NCBI GenBank assembly: GCA_002413385.1
Contig: DHWW01000240.1
Coordinates: 1 to 7,179, forward strand
DNA from: Granulicella sp. UBA5172
GTDB taxonomy: Bacteria; Acidobacteriota; Terriglobia; Terriglobales; Acidobacteriaceae
Reading direction: 5' to 3'
DNA: 7,179 nucleotides
Position 1 is the stretch's first letter. The number at the start of each line of letters is the position of its first letter. Under the pieces are notes generated by a model. It saw nothing but the letters and a program-made list of their open reading frames with translations. It had not been told where the DNA came from and did not search any database. Shown here piece after piece: positions 1 to 6,573 of the stretch. The translations under genes and the position numbers were made by a program.

Positions 1-139
1 CACCCTCAACATCAACGTCCCAAGGGGTGGGCCAAAACAAACCGCCGAAGTGGGCCAAGCCAAGTTGCCAAACTCAGAACGGTGATGTCACCGAAGTTGA
101 TCAGGTCGGCGATGTGGGGCAGGGCCGAACTGTTCTTGT

Positions 140-760
140 CTATGCTGCGAGTTCGTTTTTCAGTTCGAGATTTCGGGCGAAGTTCCAAGGCAAGAGTTCC
201 TCGATACGGGTGATGGGGTGATCGGCGATGTGGGTCAGCACATGCCGCAGATAGGCCTCGGGATCGAGGTCGTTGAGCTTGGCGGACCCGATGAGGCTAG
301 AGAAGACGGCGGCACGTTCGCCTCCGCGATCGGAGCCGGCGAAGAGGTAGTTGCGGCGGCCGACGGCGACGCAACGCAGGGCTCGCTCGGCTGCGAAGTT
401 ATCGATCTCGATGCGGCCATCGTCCAGATAGCGCAGCAACGCGTCCCGGAGCGAGAGGGCGTAGTGGATGGCCGCAGCCGTATCGGACTTGCGAGAGAGC
501 TTGCCGAGCGAAGTCAGAAGCCAGAGGTGCATCGACTCGATCAGCGGCCGTGCGCGGGCATTTCGTACCCGGCGGCGTTGGTCGGGTGAGCGACCGCGAA
601 TCTCCCTCTCGATCGTATACAGAAGCGCGATGCGTTGGACGGCCTCGGTGGCTATGGGCGAGTGGTGGGCTTCCATCAGGTCATAGAACTTGCGCCGGGC
701 ATGAGCCCAACAGGCGACTTCGTAAATGGGGCCGCGGTCGTAGAGATGATGAAATCCAGC
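140..760 (-). pseudogene. tnpC: IS66-family transposase TnpC, 3' half (outer copy, interrupted)
   Basis: This is the C-terminal half of a DDE transposase of the IS66 family, the enzyme that cuts and joins the ends of its IS. Read on the minus strand from 760, it enters at the codons for AGFHHLYD, continues through [11 protein letters not shown], and carries the conserved block [12 protein letters not shown] with the likely third catalytic acid (Glu). It ends at the TAG at 140-142. An internal ATG at 676 is not a true start, because family sequence continues upstream to 760. The matching N-terminal part is on the same strand at 6759-7179, so a 6-kb insertion splits the gene at DAYAG|F. It is clearly diverged from the inner tnpC (roughly 60-65% amino-acid identity by eye), so it belongs to a different IS66 relative. 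No IS66-type terminal repeat was seen in bases 1-139. Confidence 0.92.
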
Positions 761-782
761 GTTATGTGGTGCACCACATAAC
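761..782. repeat. Perfect 22-bp palindrome at the left RIT junction
   Basis: The segment equals its own reverse complement: gttatgtggtg on the left and caccacataac on the right. Its arms resemble the half-site ttatgttg found in the RIT terminal repeats. Its inner 20 bp (762-781) lie between two 6-nt blocks, ccagcg (756-761) and cgccgg (782-787). Those blocks resemble, directly or inverted, the block ccggcg (6759-6764) at the right end of the element. The palindrome is absent at the right end. It could be part of the left attachment site or a scar of another end of this family. Confidence 0.8.
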
Positions 783-814
783 GCCGGTTATGTTGCGAGC
801 GCGGTTATGTTGCG
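782..814 (+). repeat. RIT left terminal inverted repeat
   Basis: This 33-bp segment is an exact reverse complement of 6732-6764. It contains two direct copies of cggttatgttgcg (785-797 and 802-814), 17 bp apart, a typical layout for repeated recombinase binding sites. The outer six bases, cgccgg, probably belong to the crossover or target core, because the equivalent bases on the right (ccggcg) are also transposase coding sequence. An inverted copy of the motif, gcaacataa, lies further inside at 862-870. Confidence 0.9.
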
Positions 815-884
815 TACGCTTCCAGAAGCGGTTTCTGAACTGCGCATGCAAGGAGATTGATGCAACATAAGAGTCGCCGAAGAC

Positions 885-922
885 TGGTTGTACCCCAAGA
901 TGTCTGTAGTGAGGTACAACCA
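885..922 (+). promoter_or_regulatory. Hairpin covering the ritA ribosome binding site
   Basis: The bases tggttgtacc (885-894) and ggtacaacca (913-922) form a perfect 10-bp inverted repeat with an 18-nt spacer. The right arm includes part of the Shine-Dalgarno-like gagg (911-914) and the A of the ritA ATG (922). In RNA this stem would hide the start site. The same DNA could instead be an operator. The function is inferred; the repeat itself is directly visible. Confidence 0.55.
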
Positions 923-3093
923 TGTTCGAACATCTTTTCAAGAGTGAACGCGCATTGGCACGTCATCGAGATGCGCCACTGGCAGAGGAACGCGCTCGTT
1001 ATATCCAACATTGTATTGAGAGAGGATCGACGCCTCTCACTGTTGAGCTCAAGTGTAGAGAGCTTCTTTGGGCTGCTCGCCTGATTCAGGAAGAGCACAG
1101 ATTTTCATTCAACAAGGAGCGCCTGCAGGCCGTTGCTGTGAGACGCTCAGCTGGTCAACGGGGTGACCCGTCTCGGATTCAGGAGCGGTTCGAGAACATC
1201 GTGCGGCCATGGCTCCGATATCTGGGTTGGTGGGAACCTCCTATCGTCCCTGACCCATGGCGAGAAGAGCGTGAGGCATACTGCATCTGGATGAGTTCAG
1301 ATCGCGGGTTCTGCGATTCAACCATCTCGAATTGGGATCGATGCGCCCGGAGGTTTCTTATCTGGTGCAACAACACAGGTCATAGCTTGCGCGACCTTGA
1401 AGCCTCTGACTTCGATTCCTACATTGCACATCTGGCCGCGGGCGGTTGTTCCCGCCGTTCGATCAGAAACGTCGTTAAGGCCTTGAGATCGTTCGTGCGC
1501 TTTGCTGGGGGCCGGGGTTGGTGTCGTAAGCATCTTGCGGAGGGCATTGAAGGACCACGCGTGTATTCGGATGAATCGCTGCCCATGGGGCCGCCTTGGC
1601 CGGATGTCGAACGCATGATCAGAAGTGTCGATACCGACCGACCGCGCGGTGTACGCGGACGCGCCATCCTCATGCTTCTTGCCATTTATGGTCTTCGCGC
1701 TGGAGAGGTCAGGCAGCTTCGGTTGGAGGATGTCGACTGGGAGCGAGATCTTCTGTACGTGAGACGAGTGAAGCGCCGCAAGGTCCAGCCCTATCCGCTG
1801 ATTGCTCCCGTTGGAGCAGCGATCGCCAGATACTTGCGAGAGATCCGTCCGCCATCGAAGCGGAGGGAACTGTTTCTTGGCCTCAACTCGCCGCATGGAC
1901 CAGTCAGCCAAGGTGCCATACATCATATTGTTGCGGCGGAGTTGAAGCGAGTCGGAGCACGAACAACTCGTTTTGGTCCGCACTCGCTGAGGCATGCATG
2001 TGCAGGGCGCCTCGTCTCGGAAGGGTTGTCGCTCAAGGAGATTGGGGATCACCTCGGCCATCGTGGCGTTTCTGCAACACGCGTCTATGCGAAGGTGCAA
2101 CCTTGCAGCTCTCCGGGAAGTTGCTGCGTTCGATCTGGGAGGGCTGCGATGAAGCTGCTGGAACTCGTTAATACCTATGTAGATTTCAAGCGTTCTCTGG
2201 GGATGCGATTCGCAACTCAACCTCGCGTGTTCCGAAGATTTTGCAGAGTCCTCGGAGATATTGATGCCCGTGATGTCACACCGCAGGCAGTCAGAGCATT
2301 TCTCGGTGGCGACAAGGCCCTCACGAACACTTGGTTTCTGAACTACAGGCTACTTCGCGGGCTGTTTTCGTTTGCTATCAGTCGTGGCCTTGTCGGGCGC
2401 TCACCTCTACCAGAGTTAACCCCCTCTCCTTTGCCAGCCTTCAGGCCGCACATCTACTCCACCAGCGAACTCTCAGCACTCTTACGCGCCACCAGTGTCT
2501 TGAAGTCCTGCCGTAATCCCCTGCAGCCGTTCGCCTTCAGGGTGCTGCTTCTAACTCTCTACAGCACCGGAATGCGTGTCGGCGAAGCGTTGCGTTTGTC
2601 TTTGCGAGATGCAGACCTGCACGATCGTTTGTTCACTGTCAGAGATACCAAGTTCTTCAAGCCCCGCCTGGTCCCGCTCGGCCCACGGCTCACCGCCGAA
2701 CTCGTTGCCTTTCGAAAGCGGCGCTGCACCTTTCCGACTCCACATCTGGAAGGTTCTACTTTCTTTGCATCCAGTACCGGTGAGGCGCTACCGTACCAGC
2801 ACGTCATCACCTTATTTCAGCGGGTATGCAGTGCTGCAGGCCTCCGGCGCGATGAAGGGTCCAGCTATCCTCCACGGCTGCACGATCTTCGTCACACCGC
2901 CGCCGTTCACAGGATCATCGCATGGTATCGGGACGGTGCGGACGTACAGCGCCTGCTGCCTCAGCTCGTTACCTACCTCGGGCATAAGGATTTGCGCGGC
3001 ACTCAGCATTACTTGAGCATGACGCCAGAGCTGATGGAACTGGCCGGCCTCCGCTTCGAGAACTATGCAGAGGTGGAGGGACGCCATGCATAA
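922..3093 (+). CDS. ritA: Fused RIT tyrosine recombinases A and B (frameshift fusion)
   Basis: This single open frame of 723 codons joins two proteins that are normally separate. Residues 1 to about 392 are the first RIT recombinase (RitA), which cleaves and rejoins DNA through a tyrosine. An N-terminal SAM-like DNA-binding region (around residues 115-200) precedes the catalytic domain. That domain has Arg259 in GLRAGE, His354 and Arg357 in HSLRH, His380 in LGH and the nucleophile Tyr389 in TRVYAKV. After AKV (codon 2095) the frame is shifted: one base later the sequence reads LAALREVAAFDLGGLR and stops at TGA 2150-2152, a natural RitA tail. The extra base lets the frame run through about 16 unrelated residues into RitB at 2149. 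The start at 922 follows gagg at 911-914 with good spacing. Whether the fused protein works is unknown; a sequencing error is the simplest alternative. Confidence 0.85.
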   Translation: MFEHLFKSERALARHRDAPLAEERARYIQHCIERGSTPLTVELKCRELLWAARLIQEEHRFSFNKERLQAVAVRRSAGQRGDPSRIQERFENIVRPWLRYLGWWEPPIVPDPWREEREAYCIWMSSDRGFCDSTISNWDRCARRFLIWCNNTGHSLRDLEASDFDSYIAHLAAGGCSRRSIRNVVKALRSFVRFAGGRGWCRKHLAEGIEGPRVYSDESLPMGPPWPDVERMIRSVDTDRPRGVRGRAILMLLAIYGLRAGEVRQLRLEDVDWERDLLYVRRVKRRKVQPYPLIAPVGAAIARYLREIRPPSKRRELFLGLNSPHGPVSQGAIHHIVAAELKRVGARTTRFGPHSLRHACAGRLVSEGLSLKEIGDHLGHRGVSATRVYAKVQPCSSPGSCCVRSGRAAMKLLELVNTYVDFKRSLGMRFATQPRVFRRFCRVLGDIDARDVTPQAVRAFLGGDKALTNTWFLNYRLLRGLFSFAISRGLVGRSPLPELTPSPLPAFRPHIYSTSELSALLRATSVLKSCRNPLQPFAFRVLLLTLYSTGMRVGEALRLSLRDADLHDRLFTVRDTKFFKPRLVPLGPRLTAELVAFRKRRCTFPTPHLEGSTFFASSTGEALPYQHVITLFQRVCSAAGLRRDEGSSYPPRLHDLRHTAAVHRIIAWYRDGADVQRLLPQLVTYLGHKDLRGTQHYLSMTPELMELAGLRFENYAEVEGRHA
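2098..2101 (+). other. Frameshift site fusing ritA to ritB
   Basis: Between gtg (2095-2097) and ctt (2102-2104) there are four bases (caac) where one codon is expected; a tail of the form YAKVDLAALRE would need only three. Restoring the frame gives RitA a tail ending at TGA 2150-2152. This stop overlaps the ritB ATG (2149-2151) as ATGA, the coupled arrangement expected of RIT genes. The inferred ancestral RitA is about 410 residues. Confidence 0.75.
2149..3093 (+). CDS. ritB: RIT tyrosine recombinase B
   Basis: This is the second recombinase of the trio, 314 residues from the ATG at 2149. It starts MKLLELVNTYVDFKRSLG, a typical N-terminal core-binding region, and goes on to a complete catalytic domain. 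That domain has Arg143 in GMRVGEALRL, His245 and Arg248 in HDLRHTAA, His279 in LGHKD and Tyr288 in TQHYLSM. A ggaggg stretch lies just upstream of 2149, so independent initiation is plausible even though the reading frame is now open from ritA. The gene ends at TAA 3091-3093, overlapping the ritC ATG at 3086 by eight bases (atgcataa), which indicates one polycistronic operon with translational coupling. This is the only one of the three RIT genes whose own coding sequence appears undamaged. Confidence 0.87.
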   Translation: MKLLELVNTYVDFKRSLGMRFATQPRVFRRFCRVLGDIDARDVTPQAVRAFLGGDKALTNTWFLNYRLLRGLFSFAISRGLVGRSPLPELTPSPLPAFRPHIYSTSELSALLRATSVLKSCRNPLQPFAFRVLLLTLYSTGMRVGEALRLSLRDADLHDRLFTVRDTKFFKPRLVPLGPRLTAELVAFRKRRCTFPTPHLEGSTFFASSTGEALPYQHVITLFQRVCSAAGLRRDEGSSYPPRLHDLRHTAAVHRIIAWYRDGADVQRLLPQLVTYLGHKDLRGTQHYLSMTPELMELAGLRFENYAEVEGRHA

Positions 3094-4010
3094 TCGATTG
3101 CTGCTCGGTCCATGGATCCGGCGCTTCCTGCTCGAACATCTCATCGCCGAACGAAACCTGTCCCACAACACCCAGACGAGCTACCGCGATACCTTGGTAC
3201 TACTCCTCACAGTTCATTCACTCTCACTACAAGAGGCCACTGGAGCGCCTCCTGATCGAAGATGTGTCACCCGAAATCGTGCGCATGTTTCTCGCTGACA
3301 TCGAGTCCGTCCGCTCCTGTAGCGTGGCGACTCGCAATCAGCGGCTCGCTGCAATTCATTCGCTGGCGAGGTTCATCGGGCTCCACAGCCCCGAGCACCT
3401 TGCTTGGGGTATCGAACTTCGTGCCATACCGTTTAAGAAGACCGCTGAACCGACGGTCGGGTACTTGGAAAAGTCAGACATGGACGCCGTCTTGCAGTTC
3501 TTTAACCGCAAGACCCTCCTCGGGTACAGGAACCATGCGCTTCTCCTGTTTCTCTACAACACCGGAGCGCGTGCAGACGAGGCTGCCCACGTGCATGTAG
3601 CTGATCTTGCTCTTGGAAGATCCCCCTCGGTCAGGATCCACGGTAAAGGGGACAAAATACGCATATGCCCTCTGTGGCCGCACACAGCCGACATCCTAAA
3701 GCATCTGGTCATCAAGTGTGCTGACGATGATCATCTTTTTCGAAACGCACGGGGAACGCCCCTGACACGATTCGGAATCTACCGACTGGTTCAAAAAGCA
3801 GGAGCAAGCGTATCATCCAGCGACCTGACTCTCAGATCAAGGGGCATCAGCCCGCACATTATTCGCCACACAACGGCAGTACACCTTCTTCGAGCCGGCG
3901 TCGACATCAACACGATTCGCGCATGGCTCGGCCATGTGTCCATCGATACCACCAACATCTATGCCGAGGTCGATTTAGAGATGAAGGCGAAGGGTAAGCG
4001 TCCTGTGTAG
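3086..4010 (+). pseudogene. ritC: RIT tyrosine recombinase C, frameshifted and cut by IS66
   Basis: This is the third recombinase of the trio. The ATG at 3086 has a good ribosome site (ggaggg just upstream) and gives MHNRLLLGPWIRRFLLEHL. After LVLLLT (to 3211) the frame is lost: one extra base near 3212 moves the family-like sequence (RPLERLLIEDVSPEIVR) to another frame, which is open to 4010. The catalytic residues are Arg (codon 3570, in TGARADEAAH), HxxR (3855 and 3864, in HIIRHTTAVH), His (3933, LGH) and Tyr (3960, NIYAEV). Genuine ritC sequence stops at 3993, where the IS66 begins. The final codons ggt-aag-cgt-cct-gtg-tag are made by the IS66 end, so the truncated frame ends in GKRPV. 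The lost tail is at 6573-6662. Without both lesions the protein would be about 331 residues. A downstream frame could start at ATG 3288 or thereabouts but would lack most of the N-terminal DNA-binding region. Confidence 0.85.
3986..3993. repeat. 8-bp target-site duplication, left copy (IS66)
   Basis: The bases ggcgaagg directly precede the IS66 left end and are repeated exactly at 6566-6573 after its right end. Eight base pairs is the usual duplication length for the IS66 family. Removing the IS and one copy restores the ritC frame, confirming the insertion point. Confidence 0.95.
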
Positions 4011-4015
4011 GCCGT
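3994..4015 (+). repeat. IS66 left terminal inverted repeat
   Basis: The end begins gtaagcgtcctgtgtaggcc and matches the reverse complement of 6544-6565 at 17 of 22 positions, including the first eight. It also supplies the stop codon (TAG, 4008-4010) for the truncated ritC. Confidence 0.88.
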
Positions 4016-4051
4016 GTGTACATCGTGGTCTTGTGTGGCGATGATGTTTGG

Positions 4052-4441
4052 ATGGTTGGTATTGAGTTGAGCGGGTCAGGGGTGGGGCGTCGCAGGCGGC
4101 GCAGTGCGGATGAGCGTCGGCGGGTTGTGGAAGAGACGCTGGAGGCGGGAGTCTCGGTAGCTCGGGTGGCGTTGAAGTACGGGATCAACGCGAACCAGGT
4201 GTTTCAGTGGCGTCGCTTGTATCAGGAAGGCAAGCTTGGGGCACCAGGTCCGACCGCGATGAAGTTGCTTGCTGTCAACGTGGCTGACGAAGAGGAACAT
4301 GCGAAGGCTGAACCGATGGATGTGCTTGCAGCGAGTTTCGGCGCGATTCATATTGAGCTTCCCGGCGAGGTTCGTATCAGCGTTGAAGGCAGCGTCGATC
4401 CTGCGATCATTCGTGCGGTGCTGAAGAGTTTGCGTTCATGA
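4052..4441 (+). CDS. tnpA: IS66 accessory protein TnpA (Orf1)
   Basis: This is the first of the two small accessory proteins that IS66 elements need, with TnpC, for transposition. The ATG at 4052 gives 129 residues, close to family length; an in-frame GTG at 4016 would add 12 residues. The N-terminal half is a helix-turn-helix of the transposase IS3/IS911-like superfamily: a basic [18 protein letters not shown] segment followed by [25 protein letters not shown], so DNA binding is likely. The C-terminal half ([18 protein letters not shown], then [10 protein letters not shown]) is typical of IS66 TnpA. The stop overlaps the tnpB start (ATGA at 4438-4441), indicating coupled translation. No strong Shine-Dalgarno sequence was seen for either start. 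Confidence 0.9.
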   Translation: MVGIELSGSGVGRRRRRSADERRRVVEETLEAGVSVARVALKYGINANQVFQWRRLYQEGKLGAPGPTAMKLLAVNVADEEEHAKAEPMDVLAASFGAIHIELPGEVRISVEGSVDPAIIRAVLKSLRS

Positions 4442-4785
4442 TCCCCCTTCCGGCAGGGACGAGGATCTGGATCGCGGCCGGTGTTACCGACATGCGGCAC
4501 GGCTTTCATGGACTCAGCGCCCAGGTACAGACGGTGCTTGAACAGCAGCCGCTGTCGGGTCATGTCTTTGTGTTTCGAGGCAAGCGAGGCGATATCTTGA
4601 AGGTGCTCTGGTTCGATGGCGACGGACTATGCCTACTGGCCAAGCGGCTTGAACGGGGGCGCTTCGTATGGCCGCAGGCGGCCAGTGGAACTGTATCTCT
4701 TACCCGCGCTCAGCTCTCGATGCTGCTCGAAGGGATCGACTGGAGAGCACCCATCAGAACGGCAGCACCTGTGATGAGCGTGTAA
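4438..4785 (+). CDS. tnpB: IS66 accessory protein TnpB (Orf2)
   Basis: This 115-residue protein is a clear IS66 Orf2. It has the signature segments [51 protein letters not shown] and [16 protein letters not shown] in the usual order. It is required with TnpA and TnpC for transposition in studied IS66 members, although its biochemical role is not settled. It is translated from an ATG that overlaps the tnpA stop, with gaagag a few bases upstream. A 67-bp gap rich in pyrimidines (4786-4852) separates it from tnpC. Length and motifs appear intact. Confidence 0.95.
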   Translation: MIPLPAGTRIWIAAGVTDMRHGFHGLSAQVQTVLEQQPLSGHVFVFRGKRGDILKVLWFDGDGLCLLAKRLERGRFVWPQAASGTVSLTRAQLSMLLEGIDWRAPIRTAAPVMSV

Positions 4786-5293
4786 GGTCTTACACAGTGT
4801 CCACGCTGGTTTTCTTCTTTTAATCTGCCTGCGTTTATGGCATACTTCGTCCATGCTTGCCGCTTCGCTTCCGGATCTCGACTCGCTTGATCTTGAAGCC
4901 GTCAAGACGCTGTTGATCGATCGGCATGAGAGATACACGGCGGCGTTAACGTCGCGCACGATCGAGATCGAGCGTCTCGTGCTGCTGGTCGAGAGGCTGC
5001 AGCGGATGCTCTTCGGTACCAAGAGCGAAAAAGTCCTCCGCCAGATCGATCAGCTTGAGCTGCAACTGGAAGAGTTGCAGGCTGCCAACGCCATCGAAGA
5101 GCTGCAGGCTGTAGCTCCGGCACAACGGCCTGCTGCCGCGAAGCCTTTTCGCCGCCCACTGCCGGAGCATCTTCCGCGCGAGATACACAGGCACATGCCG
5201 TCGCATGAAGCCTGCCCTGACTGCGGTGGCCGACTGCGTGAGTTAGGCGAAGACGTGGCCGAGATGCTGGAGTACGTTCGGGCCTGCTTTAAG

Positions 5294-5331
5294 CCGGGGT
5301 CCCCACGGACAGGTCTTCGTCCGTGGGGTGG
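5294..5331 (+). repeat. 38-bp hairpin element, copy 1 (zinc-finger region of inner tnpC)
   Basis: The sequence begins ccggggtccccacggac and ends gtccgtggggtgg. The arms ccccacggac and gtccgtgggg form a perfect 10-bp stem around an 8-nt loop. The flanking triplet aag is repeated exactly on both sides (5291-5293 and 5332-5334). It interrupts ...ACFK|VIRHVRPK... of TnpC. It differs from copies 2 and 3 at two loop positions. Confidence 0.9.
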
Positions 5332-5639
5332 AAGGTCATCCGCCATGTGCGGCCGAAGCTGAGCTGCGATGACTGCGACCGGATCGTGCAGGCGCCTGCG
5401 CCGTCGCGGCCTATCGACCGTGGGCTCGCAGGCCCTGGGCTGCTCGCGCATGTGCTGGTGTCGAAGTATGCAGATCATCAACCGCTCTACCGTCAGTCTG
5501 AGATCTATGCTCGTGAAGGCGTCGACCTCGACCGCTCGACGCTTGCAGGATGGGTCGGCGCAACCAGCGATCTGCTCGCGCCGCTGGTCGATGCGGTTCG
5601 CGATCACGTCATATCGGCGACCAAGCTCCATGCCGACGA

Positions 5640-5677
5640 CCGGGGTCCCCACGGACAGTTCTTTGTCCGTGGGGTGG
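5640..5677 (+). repeat. 38-bp hairpin element, copy 2 (first catalytic Asp of inner tnpC)
   Basis: This copy has the same ends as copy 1, with an 11-bp stem (ccccacggaca / tgtccgtgggg) and a 6-nt loop. It is flanked by cga on both sides (5637-5639 and 5678-5680), with the match extendable to cgac. It splits TnpC between HADD and TPVPVLAPG, at the first catalytic aspartate motif. It is identical over 38 bp to the copy at 6963-7000. Confidence 0.92.
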
Positions 5678-6489
5678 CGACACGCCGGTGCCGGTGCTCG
5701 CTCCAGGCAACGGGAGAACCAAGACGGGAAGACTCTGGACCTATGTCCGCGACGACCGGCCATCGGGCGACACAACCGCGCCTGCCGTCTGGTTCGCCTA
5801 CTCGCCCGACCGCAAGGGAGAGAACCCGCGCCAGCACCTGAAGCTCTACAAGGGTGCGCTCCAGGCCGACGCCTACGCCGGCTTCCAACATCTCTATGAG
5901 TCTGGAACGATCGTCGAAGTCGCCTGTTGGGCCCACGCCCGGCGCAAGTTCCACGAGATCCACATCGCGCATCCCTCGCCCACCACCGCCGAGGCGATCG
6001 AGCGAATCGCCGCGCTCTACGCCATCGAAACCGAGATCAGAGGCAGCACGCCGGAGATCCGCAGGACCATCCGTCAGGCCAGAGCAAAACCTCTGCTCGA
6101 CAGCATGCAGATCTGGCTGGAGACAACACTCGCAAAGCTCTCACGCAAGTCGGACACGGCAGCGGCGATCCGTTACGCCCTCTCGCGCTGGCCCGCGCTC
6201 GCTCGCTATGCCGGCGATGGCCAACTCGAGATCGACAACAACGCTGCAGAACGCGCGTTGCGCGTCGTCGCGCTCGGACGCAAAAACTTCCTCTTCGCGG
6301 GATCGAACGCAGGCGGAGAACGTGCCGCCGCCATCTACTCCCTGCTCGGCTCAGCCAAGCTCAACGGCCGCGACCCGGAACTCTATCTCCACCACGTCCT
6401 TGAGCGCATCGCCGACCATCCCATCAGAAAGATCAACGAACTCCTGCCATGGAACGTATCTCTTCCCAACCAAGACCATCATGCCTAAA

Positions 6490-6521
6490 TAAGTATCCAC
6501 ATAGCTTTACGTGGATACTTA
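6490..6521 (+). terminator. Stem-loop directly after IS66 tnpC
   Basis: The arms taagtatccac (6490-6500) and gtggatactta (6511-6521) are a perfect 11-bp inverted repeat around a 10-nt loop, starting two bases after the tnpC stop. Its position suits a transcription terminator for the IS66 operon. No run of T residues follows, so a transcript-stabilising hairpin is an equal possibility. Confidence 0.45.
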
Positions 6522-6543
6522 ACTCTGATACCCACTCATAACA

Positions 6544-6565
6544 ACGGTCCACACCACACGCTTAC
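6544..6565 (-). repeat. IS66 right terminal inverted repeat
   Basis: Read on the minus strand this end is gtaagcgtgtggtgtggacc, matching the left end at 17 of 22 positions with the outer eight identical. Confidence 0.88.
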
Positions 6566-6573
6566 GGCGAAGG
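6566..6573. repeat. 8-bp target-site duplication, right copy (IS66)
   Basis: The bases ggcgaagg follow the right end of the IS directly and repeat 3986-3993 exactly. Confidence 0.95.

Larger units (their letters stand above)
4853..6488 (+). pseudogene. tnpC: IS66 transposase TnpC (inner copy) with two 41-nt frameshifting inserts
   Basis: This DDE transposase is spread over three frames: 4853-5293, then from 5335, then from 5682 to the TAA at 6486-6488. Each frame change coincides with a 38-bp hairpin insert plus a 3-bp repeat. Deleting both 41-nt additions gives one 517-residue protein of normal family length. Its parts, in restored numbering, are a leucine-rich coiled-coil (about 40-85, IERLVLLVERLQRMLFG), a zinc-binding region with CPDC (Cys121, Cys124) and CDDC (Cys158, Cys161), and a catalytic core. 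The likely acids are in HADD (248-249), in DAYAG (Asp312) and in NNAAERALR (Glu439). No other defect was seen. The start MLAASLPDLDSLDLEAV is family-like, although no clear ribosome site precedes it. Read conventionally it gives only a 169-residue N-terminal fragment, ending at 5362. Confidence 0.92.
3994..6565 (+). mobile_element. IS66-family insertion sequence, complete, 2572 bp
   Basis: The element has imperfect inverted ends starting gtaagcgt, an exact 8-bp duplication (ggcgaagg) and the standard IS66 gene order tnpA-tnpB-tnpC on the plus strand. Its length is normal for the family once the two 41-nt insertions in tnpC are allowed for. The perfect duplication and otherwise intact genes point to recent arrival. 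It lies in the last 30 codons of ritC and is in the same orientation as the RIT genes. Because tnpC is frameshifted twice, the copy may be dependent on a related transposase in trans, unless the inserts are bypassed in expression. Confidence 0.95.

Noticed and set aside
1..139. Terminal inverted repeat of the outer IS66
   Set aside because: A gtaagc-type end was looked for downstream of the outer tnpC stop and not found; the end may lie beyond the window or have a different sequence.
27..221. A small plus-strand open frame near the left edge
   Set aside because: It overlaps the 3' end of the outer tnpC antisense and has no convincing ribosome site or recognisable protein features.
1318..2220. 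A 300-codon open frame on the minus strand opposite ritA
   Set aside because: It is antisense to a well-supported recombinase domain, has no recognisable motifs, and is the kind of open frame expected opposite G+C-rich coding sequence.
5294..5331. The hairpins as transcription terminators
   Set aside because: The stems are strong but there is no T-run, and they sit inside a coding sequence at conserved codons with flanking duplications, which fits insertion better.
5640..5677. The hairpin as a group I/II intron or an intein
   Set aside because: At 38-41 nt it is far too short for any self-splicing intron, and it shifts the frame, so it cannot encode an intein.
5050..5775. A 241-codon minus-strand open frame opposite the inner tnpC
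   Set aside because: It crosses coiled-coil, zinc-finger and catalytic segments of tnpC, is rich in Arg, Ser and Cys, and has no domain signature; it is a shadow frame.
5323..5841. An apparent separate gene starting at the ATG-like position inside hairpin copy 1
   Set aside because: Its first part is the middle of TnpC; the start is GTG/ATG-type sequence inside the insert, and the reading beyond 5681 is out of the family frame. It is a fragment produced by the inserts.
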